This document shows, piece after piece, positions 1 through 9,586 of a stretch of DNA of 64,000 nt. Where the stretch lies: contig NW_027018073.1 of NCBI RefSeq assembly GCF_032854445.1, forward strand, positions 29,001 to 93,000, given 5' to 3'. The position numbers were made by a program, and so were the translations under genes. This stretch comes from Liolophura sinensis. Its lineage: Eukaryota > Mollusca > Polyplacophora > Chitonida > Chitonidae. The notes beneath the pieces were generated by a model that searched no databases, was not told where the DNA came from, and was given only the letters and a program-made list of their open reading frames with translations. The number at the start of each line of letters is the position of its first letter. Positions within the stretch are counted from its first letter, which is position 1.

Positions 1-264
1 AATGGGCTTGGCCCAAAGATTTGACGTCTTCTGGGCTACCGAAGGGCACATAACTTATAATCAAAAGTTGAATATAGTAATGACCAGTCGCGATATTACA
101 TAGTAAATGTAGCCGAATTTAATTAGCAAAAAGCCCAAGCAAAAATCCAAAAGTGGAAAAACTGTTCCAATGCTGCTGGTAAGAGGCTAATCCGACGTAT
201 TTTGTGACGAGAAATCGAATGGTGCAAACCGCGTTGCTCTCCGACCAACACTTTTGGCTGTAGC
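1..264 (+). repeat. Partial monomer at left edge (second half only)
   Basis: This is the last 264 bp of a standard monomer, starting inside the short dyad TGGGCTTGGCCCA and running to the base before the GACAATTG that opens M1. It carries the common variants GAATATAG, GAATTTAATT, CCCAAGC and CCAACACTTTTGG. The array therefore continues to the left of the window. Confidence 0.95.
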
Positions 265-528
265 GACAATTGAATGAGCATTTATGTGAAAATCACGTGC
301 CTAACAACGGCTCTTACTCCATGGAAACCAAGGAAATTTGCAATTTTTCAACAGCTGGAGATGCCTGGCCCAATTGCGCATCTTTTGGCACCTTATTGAT
401 GTGGGTCAGTGTTCAATTGTACTTTTTACAGCAGACTGTATCAAGTACCTTGTGTTTTTTATATACAAATGGTGTGGTTTTTCAACATGTAGATAAAGAC
501 ATTGAGTTTGTCTTCGACTTAGAAGTAA
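265..528 (+). repeat. Monomer half A (ancestral subunit, 264 bp)
   Basis: This half opens with GACAATTG and ends just before the second GACAATTG of the unit at 529. It matches half B in a collinear order of short blocks (A position / B position): GACAATTG 265/529, ACC(G)AAGG 327/586, TCAACAGCTGGAGAT against TCAAAAGTTGAATAT 348/609, TGGCCCAATTGCGCAT against TGACCAGTCGCGAT 366/629, ATGTGG against ATGTAG 399/655, TTYAATT 412/666, ACTGTATCAAG against ACTGTTCCAAT 435/709, AATGGTG 468/766. Offsets stay at 254-264 bp over the first six anchors and then widen to 274-298 through insertions in B. The simplest reading is an old duplication of a roughly 270-bp ancestral repeat. Confidence 0.7.
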
Positions 529-550
529 GACAATTGCTGGATGAGTTAAA

Positions 551-563
551 TGGGCTTGGCCCA
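551..563. other. Short dyad, 5-bp stem with 3-base loop (one per monomer)
   Basis: TGGGC-TTG-GCCCA can pair with itself. It recurs once per 548 bp, near the start of half B, in almost every copy. A few copies change the stem or loop, for example GGACTT at about 26865, 32343, 35631 and 50977, GGGCCT at about 13162, and GGCCGAAAG at about 57560. The stem is short and no function is implied; it serves mainly as a landmark. Confidence 0.5.
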
Positions 564-675
564 AAGATTTGACGTCTTCTGGGCTACCGAAGGGCACATA
601 ACTTATAATCAAAAGTTGAATATAGTAATGACCAGTCGCGATATTACATAGTAAATGTAGCCTAATTTAATTAGC

Positions 676-709
676 AAAAAGCCCAAGCAAAAATCCAAAA
701 GTGGAAAAA
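676..709. other. Phased A-runs, predicted bent DNA (one per monomer)
   Basis: Four A-runs of 4-5 bases lie within 34 bp: 676-680, 689-693, 697-700 and 705-709. The centre spacings are about 13, 8 and 8 bp, averaging near one helical turn. Regularly spaced A-runs are known to bend DNA, and many satellites are predicted to be curved. The block recurs in every monomer at positions 412-445. Variants here (GGTAAAAC in place of GGAAAAAC, or GCAACAATCC) shorten some runs. Curvature is a prediction from sequence only. Confidence 0.5.
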
Positions 710-1360
710 CTGTTCCAATGCTGCTGGTAAGAGGCTAATCCGACGTATTTTGTGACGAGAAATCGAATGGTGCAAACCGCGTTGCTCTCCGACCAATACT
801 TTTGGCTGTAGCGACAATTGAATGAGCATTTATGTGAAAATCACGTGCCTAACAACGGCTCTTACTCCATGGAAACCAAGGAAATTTGCAATTTTTCAAC
901 AGCTGGAGATGCCTGGCCCAATTGCGCATCTTTTGGCACCTTATTGATGTGGGTCAGTGTTTAATTGTACTTTTTACAGCAGACTGTATCAAGTACCTTG
1001 TGTTTTTTATATACAAATGGTGTGGTTTTTCAACATGTAGATAAAGACATTGAGTTTGTCTTCGACTTAGAAGTAAGACAATTGCTGGATGAGTTAAATG
1101 GGCTTGGCCCAAAGATTTGACGTCTTCTGGGCTACCGAAGGGCACATAACTTATAATCAAAAGTTGAATATAGTAATGGCCAGTCGCGATATTACATAGT
1201 AAATGTAGCCGAATTTAATTAGCAAAAAGCCCAAGCAAAAATCCAAAAGTGGAAAAACTGTTCCAATGCTGCTGGTAAGAGGCTAATCCGACGTATTTTG
1301 TGACGAGAAATCGAATGGTGCAAACCGCGTTGCTCTCCGACCAACACTTATGGCTGTAGC

Positions 1361-4104
1361 TACAATTGAATGAGCATTTATGTGAAAATCACGTGCCTAA
1401 CAACGGCTCTTACTCCATGGAAACCAAGGAAATTTGCAATTTTTCAACAGCTGGAGATGCCTGGCCCAATTGCGCATCTTTTGGCACCTTATTGATGTGG
1501 GTCAGTGTTTAATTGTACTTTTTACAGCAGACTGTATCAAGTACCTTTTTGTTTTTATATACAAATGGTGTGGTTTTTCAACATGTAGATAAAGACATTG
1601 AGTTTGTCTTCGACTTAGAAGTAAGACAATTGCTGGATGAGTTAAATGGGCTTGGCCAAAGATTTGACGTCTTCTGGGCTACCGAAGGGCACATAACTTA
1701 TAATCAAAAGTTGAATATAGTAATGACCAGTCGCGATATTACATAGTAAATGTAAGCCGAATTTAATTAGCAAAAAGCCCAAGCAAAAATCCAAAAGTGG
1801 TAAAACTGTTCCAATGCTGCTGGTAAGAGGCTAATCCGACCTATTTTGTGACGAGAAATCGAATGGTGCAAACCGCGTTGCTCTCCGACCAAGACTTATG
1901 GCTGTAGCTACAATTGAATGAGCATTTATGTGAAAAATCACGTGCCTAACAACGGCTCTTACTCCCATGGAAACCAAGGAAATTTGCAATTTTTCAACAG
2001 CTTGAGATGCCTGGCCCAATTGCGCATCTTTTGGCACCTTATTGATGTGGGTCAGTGTTTAATTGTACTTTTACAGCAGACTGTATCAAGTACCTTGTTG
2101 TTTTTATATACAAATGGTGTGGTTTTTTCAACATGTAGATTAAGGACATTGAGTTTGTCTTCGACTTAGAAGTAAGACAATTGCTGGATGAGTTAAATGG
2201 GCTTGCCCAAAGATTTGACGTCTTCTGGGCTACCGAAGGGCACATAACTTATAATCAAAAGTTGAATATAGTAATGACCAGTCGCGATATTACATAGTAA
2301 ATGTAGCCGAATTGAATTAGCAAAAAGCCCAGGCAAAAATCCAAAAGTGGAAAAACTGTTCCATTCTGCTGGTAAGAGGCTAATCCGACCTATTTTGTGA
2401 CGAGAAATCGAATGGTGCAAACCGCGTTGCTCTCCGACCAATACTTTTGGCTGTAGCGACAATTGAATGAGCATTTATGTGAAAATCACGTGCCTAACAA
2501 CGGCTCTTACTCCATGGAAACCAAGGAAATTTGCAATTTTTCAACAGCTGGAGATGCCTGGCCCAATTGCGCATCTTTTGGCACCTTATTGATGTGGGTC
2601 AGTGTTTAATTGTACTTTTTACAGCAGACTGTATCAAGTACCTTGTGTTTTTTATATACAAATGGTGTGGTTTTTCAACATGTAGATAAAGACATTGAGT
2701 TTGTCTTCGACTTAGAAGTAAGACAATTGCTGGATGAGTTAAATGGGCTTGGCCCAAAGATTTGACGTCTTCTGGGCTACCGAAGGGCACATAACTTATA
2801 ATCAAAAGTTGAATATAGTAATGACCAGTCGCGATATTACATAGTAAATGTAGCCGAATTGAATTAGCAAAAAGCCCAGGCAAAAATCCAAAAGTGGAAA
2901 AACTGTTCCAATGCTGCTGGTAAGAGGCTAATCCGACGTATTTTGTGACGAGAAATCGAATGGTGCAAACCGCGTTGTGCTCTCCGCCCAATAGTTTTGG
3001 CTGTAGCGACAATTGAATGAGCATTTATGTGAAAATCACGTGCCCAGCAACGGCTCTTACTCCATGGAAACCAAGGAAATTTGCAATTTTTCAACAGCTG
3101 GAGATGCCTGGCCCAATTGCGCATCTTTTGGCACCTTATTGATGTGGGTCAGTGTTTAATTGTACTTTTTACAGCAGACTGTATCAAGTACCTTGTGTTT
3201 TTTATATACAAATGGTGTGGTTTTTCAACATGTAGATAAAGACATTGAGTTTGTCTTCGACTTAGAAGTAAGACAATTGCTGGATGAGTTAAATGGGCTT
3301 GGCCCAAAGATTTGACGTCTTCTGGGCTACCGAAGGGCACATAACTTATAATCAAAAGTTGAATATAGTAATGACCAGTCGCGATATTACATAGTAAATG
3401 TAGCCGAATTTAATTAGCAAAAAGCCCAGGCAAAAATCCAAAATGGAAAAACTGTTCCAATGCTGCTGGTAAGAGGCTAATGCGACGTATTTTGTGACGA
3501 GAAATCGAATGGTGCAAACCGCGTTGCTCTCCGACCAATACTTTTGGCTGTAGCGACAATTGAATGAGCATTTATGTGAAAATCACGTGCCTAACAACGG
3601 CTCTTACTCCATGGAAACCAAGGAAATTTGCAATTTTTCAACAGCTGGAGATGCCTGGCCCAATTGCGCATCTTTTGGCACCTTATTGATGTGGGTCAGT
3701 GTTTTAATTGTACTTTTTTACAGCAGACTGTATCAAATACCTTGTGTTTTTTATATACAAATGGTGTGGTTTTTCAACATGTAGATAAAGACATTGAGTT
3801 TGTCTTCGACTTAGAAGTAAGACAATTGCTGGATGAGTTAAATGGGCTTGGCCCAAAGATTTGACGTCTTCTGGGCTACCGAAGGGCACATAACTTATAA
3901 TCAAAAGTTGAATATAGTAATGACCAGTCGCGATATTACATAGTAAATGTAGCCTAATTTAATTAGCAAAAAGCCCAAGCAAAAATCCAAAAGTGGAAAA
4001 ACTGTTCCAATGCTGCTGGTAAGAGGCTAATCCGACGTATTTTGTGACGAGAAATCGAATGGTGCAAACCACGTTGCTCTCCGAACAATACTTTTGGCTG
4101 TAGC
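1361..4104 (+). repeat. Monomers M3-M7, indel-rich stretch
   Basis: These five units carry far more small insertions and deletions than the rest of the array, many in homopolymers. Examples are ACCTTTTTG near 1545, a lost C in GGCCAAAG near 1657, GTAAGCCG near 1755, an extra A near 1935, TCCCATGG near 1963, a shortened T-run near 2086, TTTTTTCA near 2125, two bases lost in TTCCATTCTG near 2360, GTTGTGCTCTCC near 2977, a shortened A-run near 3440 and an extra T near 3703 and 3713. The indels partly cancel, so the five lengths are 548, 549, 550, 547 and 550. This may be real drift near an array margin or residual assembly error. Confidence 0.8.
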
Positions 4105-4652
4105 GACAATTGAATGAGCATTTATGTGAAAATCACGTGCCTAACAACGGCTCTTACTCCATGGAAACCAAGGAAATTTGCAATTTTTCAACAGCTGGAG
4201 ATGCCTGGCCCAATTGCGCATCTTTTGGCACCTTATTCATGTGGGTCAGTGTTTAATTGTACTTTTTACAGCAGACTGTATCAAGTACCTTGTGTTTTTT
4301 ATATACAAATGGTGTGGTTTTTCAACATGTAGATAAAGACATTGAGTTTGTCTTCGACTTAGAAGTAAGACAATTGCTGGATGAGTTAAATGGGCTTGGC
4401 CCAAAGATTTGACGTCTTCTGGGCTACCGAAGAGCACATAACTTTTAATCAAAAGTTGAATATAGTAATGACCAGTCGCGATATTACATAGTAAATGTAG
4501 CCGAATTGAATTAGCAAAAAGCCCAGGCAAAAATCCAAAAGTGGAAAAACTGTTCCAATGCTGCTGGTAAGAGGCTAATCCGACGTATTTTGTGACGAGA
4601 AATCGAATGGTGCAAACCGCGTTGCTCTCCGACCAATACTTTTGGCTGTAGC

Positions 4653-5748
4653 GACAATTGAATGAGCATTTATGTGAAAATCACGTGCCCAGCAACGGCT
4701 CTTACTCCATGGAAACCAAGGAAATTTGCAATTTTTGAACAGCTGGAGATGCCTGACTCAAATCCGCATCTTTTGGCACCTTATTGATGCGGGTCAGTGT
4801 TCAATTGTACTTTTTACAGCAGACTGTATCAAGTACCTTGTTGTTTTTATATACAAATGGTGTGGTTTTTCAACATGTAGATAAAGACATTGACTTTGTC
4901 TTCGACTTAGAAGTAAGACAATTGCTAGATGAGTTAAATGGGCTTGGCCCAAAGATTTGACGTCTTCTGGGCTACCCTAAGGCACATAACTTATAATCAA
5001 AAGTTGAATATAGTAATGACCAGTCGCGATATTACATAGTAAATGTAGCCGAATTGAATTAGCAAAAATCCCAGGCAAAAATCCAAAAGTGGAAAAACTG
5101 TTCCAATGCTGCTGGTAAGAGGCTAATCCGACGTATTTTGTGACGAGAAATCGAATGGTGCAAACCGCGTTGCTCTCCGACCAATACTTTTGGCTGTAGC
5201 GACAATTGAATGAGCATTTATGTGAAAATTACGTGCCCAGCAACGGCTCTTACTCCATGGAAACCAAGGAAATTTGCAATTTTTAAACAGCTGGAGATGC
5301 CTGGCCCAATTGCGCATCTTTTGGCACCTTATTGATGTGGGTCAGTGTTCAATTGTACTTTTTACAGCAGACTATATCAAGTACCTTGTTGTTTTTATAT
5401 ACAAATGGTGTGGTTTTTCAACATGTAGATAAAGAAATTGAGTTTGTCTTCGACTTAGAAGTAAGACAATTGCTGGGTGAGTTAAATGGGCTTGGCCCAA
5501 AGATTTGACGTCCTCTGGGCTACCGAAGGATACATAACTTATAATCAAAAGTTGAATACAGTAATGACCAGTCGCGATATTACATAGTAAATGTAGCCGA
5601 TTTCAATTAGCAAAAAGCCCAGGCAAAAATCCAAAAGTGGAAAAACTGTTCCAATGCTGCTGGTAAGAGGCTAATCCGACGTATTTTGTGACGAGAAATC
5701 GAATGGTGCAAACCGCGTTGCTCTCCGACCAATACTTTTGGCTGTAGC
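4653..5748 (+). repeat. Divergent dimer (M9-M10: beta/alpha, alpha/beta)
   Basis: This is the first of the divergent types. M9 has the beta first half (GACTCAAATCCGC, GATGCGGG, CTTGTTGTT, GACTTTG) joined to the alpha second half (TACCCTAAGGC, GAATTGAATT). M10 has the alpha first half (AATTACGTGCCCAGC, TTTTTAAACAG, ACTATATC, AAATTGAG, GGGTGAG) joined to the beta second half (CCTCTGGG, GAAGGATAC, GAATACAG, GATTTC). The same two-monomer arrangement recurs at 11231-12326. Confidence 0.85.
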
Positions 5749-6296
5749 GACAATTGAATGAGCATTTATGTGAAAATCACGTGCCTAACAACGGCTCTTA
5801 CTCCATGGAAACCAAGGAAATTTGCAATTTTTCAACAGCTGGAGATGCCTGGCCCAATTGCGCATCTTTTGGCACCTTATTGATGTGGGTCAGTGTTTAA
5901 TTGTACTTTTTACAGCAGACTGTATCAAGTACCTTGTGTTTTTTATATACAAATGGTGTGGTTTTTCAACATGTAGATAAAGACATTGAGTTTGTCTTCG
6001 ACTTAGAAGTAAGACAATTGCTGGATGAGTTAAATGGGCTTGGCCCAAAGATTTGACGTCTTCTGGGCTACCGAAGGGCACATAACTTATAATCAAAAGT
6101 TGAATATAGTAATGACCAGTCGCGATATTACATAGTAAATGTAGCCGAATTTAATTAGCAAAAAGCCCAGGCAAACATCCAAAAGTGGAAAAACTGTTCC
6201 AATGCTGCTGGTAAGAGGCTAATCCGACGTATTTTGTGACGAGAAATCGAATGGTGCAAACCGCGTTGCTCTCCGACCAATACTTTTGGCTGTAGC
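5749..6296 (+). repeat. Ordinary monomer M11 between divergent blocks
   Basis: M11 has the standard first half (CCTAAC, GGCCCAATTG, GTGTTTAATTG, CTTGTGTTTTTT) and the standard second half (GAAGGGCAC, GAATATAG, GAATTTAATT), with a private change GCAAACATCC near 6172. It separates the dimer M9-M10 from the trimer M12-M14, so the divergent types are interspersed with ordinary units and do not form one solid block. Confidence 0.85.
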
Positions 6297-7942
6297 GACA
6301 ATTGAATGAGCATTTATGTGAAAATCACGTGCCCAGCAACGGCTCTTACTCCATGGAAACCAAGGAAATTTGCAATTTTTCAACAGCTGGAGATGCCTGA
6401 CTCAAATCCGCATCTTTTGGCACCTTATTGATGCGGGTCAGTGTTCAATTGTACTTTTTACAGCAGACTGTATCAAGTACCTTGTTGTTTTTATATACAA
6501 ATGGTGTGGTTTTTCAACATGTAGATAAAGACATTGGACTTTGTCTTCGACTTAGAAGTAAGACATTTGCTGGGTGAGATCAATGGGCTTGGCCCAAAGA
6601 TTTGACGTCCTCTGGGCTACCGAAGGGCAATAACCTTATAATCAAAAGTTGACAATAGTAATGACCAGTCGCGATATTGCATAGTAAATGTAGCCTATTT
6701 TAATTAGCAAAAAGCCCAAGCAAAATCCAAAAGTGGAAAAACTGTTCCAATGCTGCTGGTAAGAGGCTAATCTGACGTATTTTGTGACGAGAAATCGAAT
6801 GGTGCAAACCGCGTTGCTCTCCGACCAATACTTTTGGCTGTAGCGACAATTGAATGAGCATTTATGTGAAAATCACGTGCCCAGCAACGGCTCTTACTCC
6901 ATGGAAACCAAGGAAATTTGCAATTTTTGAACAGCTGGAGATGCCTGGCCCAATTGCGCATCTTTTGGCACCTTATTGATGTGGGTCAGTGTTTTAATTG
7001 TACTTTTTACAGCAGGACTGTATCAAGTACCTTGTGTTTTTTATATACAAATGGTGTGGTTTTTCAACATGTAGATAAAGACATTGAGTTTGTCTTCGAC
7101 TTAGAAGTAAGACAATTGCTAGATGAGTTAAATGGGCTTGGCCCAAAGATTTGACGTCTTCTGGGCTACCCTAAGGCACATAACTTATAATCAAAAGTTG
7201 AATATAGTAATGACCAGTCGCGATATTACATAGTAAATGTAGCCGAATTGAATTAGCAAAAATCCCAGGCAAAAATCCAAAAGTGGAAAAACTGTTCCAA
7301 TGCTGCTGGTAAGAGGCTAATCCGACGTATTTTGTGACGAGAAATCGAATGGTGCAAACCGCGTTGCTCTCCGACCAATACTTTTGGCTGTAGCGACAAT
7401 TGAATGAGCATTTATGTGAAAATTACGTGCCCAGCAACGGCTCTTACTCCATGGAAACCAAGGAAATTTGCAATTTTTAAACAGCTGGAGATGCCTGGCC
7501 CAATTGCGCATCTTTTGGCACCTTATTGATGTGGGTCAGTGTTCAATTGTACTTTTTACAGCAGACTATATCAAGTACGTTGTTGTTTTTATATACAAAT
7601 GGTGTGGTTTTTCAACATGTAGATAAAGACATTGAGTTTGTCTTCGACTTAGAAGTAAGACAATTGCTGGGTGAGTTAAATGGGCTTGGCCCAAAGATTT
7701 GACGTCCTCTGGGCTACCGAAGGATACATAACTTATAATCAAAAGTTGAATACAGTAATGGACAGTCGCGATATTACATAGTAAATGTAGCCGATTTCAA
7801 TTAGCAAAAAGCCCAGGCAAAAATCCAAAAGTGGAAAAACTGTTCCAATGCTGCTGGTAAGAGGCTAATCCGACGTATTTTGTGACGAGAAATCGAATGG
7901 TGCAAACCGCGTTGCTCTCCGACCAATACTTTTGGCTGTAGC
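6297..7942 (+). repeat. Divergent trimer copy 1 (M12-M14: beta/gamma, gamma/alpha, alpha/beta)
   Basis: M12 has the beta first half and the gamma second half (GACAATAG, AATCTGACG). M13 has the gamma first half (CCCAGC, CTAGATGAG) and the alpha second half (TACCCTAAGGC). M14 has the alpha first half and the beta second half (GAAGGATAC, GATTTC). The same order recurs at 9587-11230 and 12327-13969, giving a three-monomer higher-order unit of about 1,644 bp. This copy is 1,646 bp because M13 is 550 bp. It contains private changes including CATTGGACTTTG near 6533, GGGCAATAACC near 6627 and GCAGGACTG near 7013. Confidence 0.85.
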
Positions 7943-9586
7943 GACAATTGAATTAGAATATATGTGAAAATCACGTGCCCAGCAACGGCTCTTACTCCAT
8001 GGAAACCAAGGAAATTTGCAATTTTTCAACAGCTGGAGATGCCTGACTCAATTCCGCATCTTTTGGCACCTTATTGATGCGGGTCAGTGTTCAATTGTAC
8101 TTTTTACAGCAGACTGTATCAAGTACCTTGTTGTTTTTATATACAAATGGTGTGGTTTTTCAACATGTAGATAAAGACATTGAGTTTGTCTTCGACTTAG
8201 AAGTAAGACATTTGCTGGGTGAGATAAATGGGCTTGGCCCAAAGATTTGACGTCCTCTGGGCTACCGAAGGGCACATAACTTATAATCAAAAGTTGAATA
8301 TAGTAATGACCAGTCGCGATATTACATAGTAAATGTAGCCGAATTTAATTAGCAAAAAGCCCAGGCAAAAATTCAAAAGTGGAAAAACTGTTCCAATGCT
8401 GCTGGTAAGAGGCTAATCCGACGTATTTTGTGACGAGAAATCGAATGGTGCAAACCGCGTTGCTCTCCGACCAATACTTATGGCTGTAGCGACAATTGAA
8501 TGAGCATTTATGTGAAAATCACGTGCCTAACAACGGCTCTTACTCCATGGAAACCAAGGAAATTTGCAATTTTTCAACAGCTGGAGATGCCTGGCCCAAT
8601 TGCGCATCTTTTGGCACCTTATTGATGTGGGTCAGTGTTTAATTGTACTTTTTACAGCAGACTGTATCAAATACCTTGTGTTTTTTATATACAAATGGTG
8701 TGGTTTTTCAACATGTAGATAAAGACATTGAGTTTGTCTTCGACTTAGAAGTAAGACAATTGCTGGATGAGTTAAATGGGCTTGGCCCAAAGATTTGACG
8801 TCTTCTGGGCTACCGAAGGGCACATAACTTATAATCAAAAGTTGAATATAGTAATGACCAGTCGCGATATTACATAGTAAATGTAGCCTAATTTAATTAG
8901 CAAAAAGCCCAAGCAAAAATCCAAAAGTGGAAAAACTGTTCCAATGCTGCTGGTAAGAGGCTGATCCGACGTATTTTGTGACGAGAAATCGAATGGTGCA
9001 AACCGCGTTGCTCTCCGACCAATACTTTTGGCTGTAGCGACAATTGAATGAGCATTTATGTGAAAATCACGTGCCTAACAACGGCTCTTACTCCATGGAA
9101 ACCAAGGAAATTTGCAATTTTTCAACAGCTGGAGATGCCTGGCCCAATTGCGCATCTTTTGGCACCTTATTGATGTGGGTCAGTGTTTAATTGTACTTTT
9201 TACAGCAGACTGTATCAAGTACCTTGTGTTTTTTATATACAAATGGTGTGGTTTTTCAACATGTAGATAAAGACATTGAGTTTGTCTTCGACTTAGAAGT
9301 AAGACAATTGCTGGATGAGTTAAATGGGCTTGGCCCAAAGATTTGACGTCCTCTGGGCTACCGAAGGATACATAACTTATAATCAAAAGTTGAATACAGT
9401 AATGACCAGTCGCGATATTACATAGTAAATGTAGCCGATTTCAATTAGCAAAAAGCCCAGGCAAAAATCCAAAAGTGGAAAAACTGTTCCAATGCTGCTG
9501 GTAAGAGGCTAATCCGACGTATTTTGTGACGAGAAATCGAATGGTGCAAACCGCGTTGCTCTCCGACCAATACTTTTGGCTGTAGC
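7943..9586 (+). repeat. Mixed monomers M15-M17 (beta start, then ordinary)
   Basis: M15 opens with an unusual GAATTAGAATATATG (near 7948) and a beta first half (GACTCAATTCCGC, GGGTGAGATAA), then changes to an ordinary second half (GAAGGGCAC, GAATATAG, GAATTTAATT). M16 is ordinary. M17 has an ordinary first half and a beta second half (GAAGGATAC near 9364, GATTTC). The switches fall near the middle of the monomer, as they do in the neighbouring divergent units. Confidence 0.8.

Larger units (their letters stand above)
265..812 (+). repeat. Representative satellite monomer (M1, 548 bp)
   Basis: M1 is used here as the coordinate reference (position 1 = base 265). Recognisable landmarks are CACGTG at 293-298, CCATGG at 320-325, T-runs at 344-348, 423-427, 455-460 and 478-482, a five-base-pair dyad at 551-563, GACGTC at 571-576, TCGCGA within 636-642, and a series of A-runs at 676-709. 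At position 150 it carries C (GTGTTCAATTG), a minority state shared with a dozen other ordinary-background copies. The unit has no ORF longer than 100 codons, no recognisable protein domain and no RNA-gene signature. Confidence 0.95.
529..812 (+). repeat. Monomer half B (ancestral subunit, 284 bp)
   Basis: This is the second diverged half of the unit. It starts at the internal GACAATTG (529) and ends before the GACAATTG at 813. It is about 20 bp longer than half A, the extra length lying mostly between the ACTGT block (709) and the AATGGTG block (766). It carries the A-run series and most of the positions that distinguish monomer types in the array. Individual anchors are short (6-15 bp with mismatches), and the support comes from their shared order and near-constant offset. 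A dot plot at low stringency would settle it. Confidence 0.68.

Noticed and set aside
420-470. Splice-acceptor-like TACTTTTTACAG and TATA-like TTTTTTATATAC
   Set aside because: Both are common in AT-rich DNA, and no matching donor, exon or transcription start is visible. They cannot be called as functional sites from sequence alone.
510-530. CENP-B-box-like match around TCTTCGACTTAGAAG
   Set aside because: TTCG and the following A match the core, but the required CGGG is AGTA here. No other site on either strand fits better, so this is not a CENP-B box.
529-580. Possible hammerhead ribozyme: CTGGATGAG, then a small hairpin, then AAAG, then GTC, in a satellite of about 500 bp
   Set aside because: Hammerhead cores need CTGATGA followed directly by stem II and then GAAA. 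Here the first box has an extra G, five bases separate it from the hairpin, and GAAA is absent. GTGACGAGAAA at 751-761 also fails because C3 and stem II are missing. A covariance-model search of both strands with the Rfam hammerhead families would be decisive; a significant hit would reopen this.
265-812. Apparent abundance of six-base palindromes (CACGTG, CCATGG, CAGCTG, CAATTG, TGCGCA, GACGTC, TCGCGA, ACATGT, TATATA)
   Set aside because: About nine to eleven per monomer is close to the eight or nine expected by chance in 548 bp, so there is no enrichment to explain.
750-815. tRNA- or SINE-like internal promoter (B-box-like GAAATCGAATGG)
   Set aside because: It departs from the GGTTCGANTCC B-box at several positions, no A-box lies at suitable spacing, and no cloverleaf forms.
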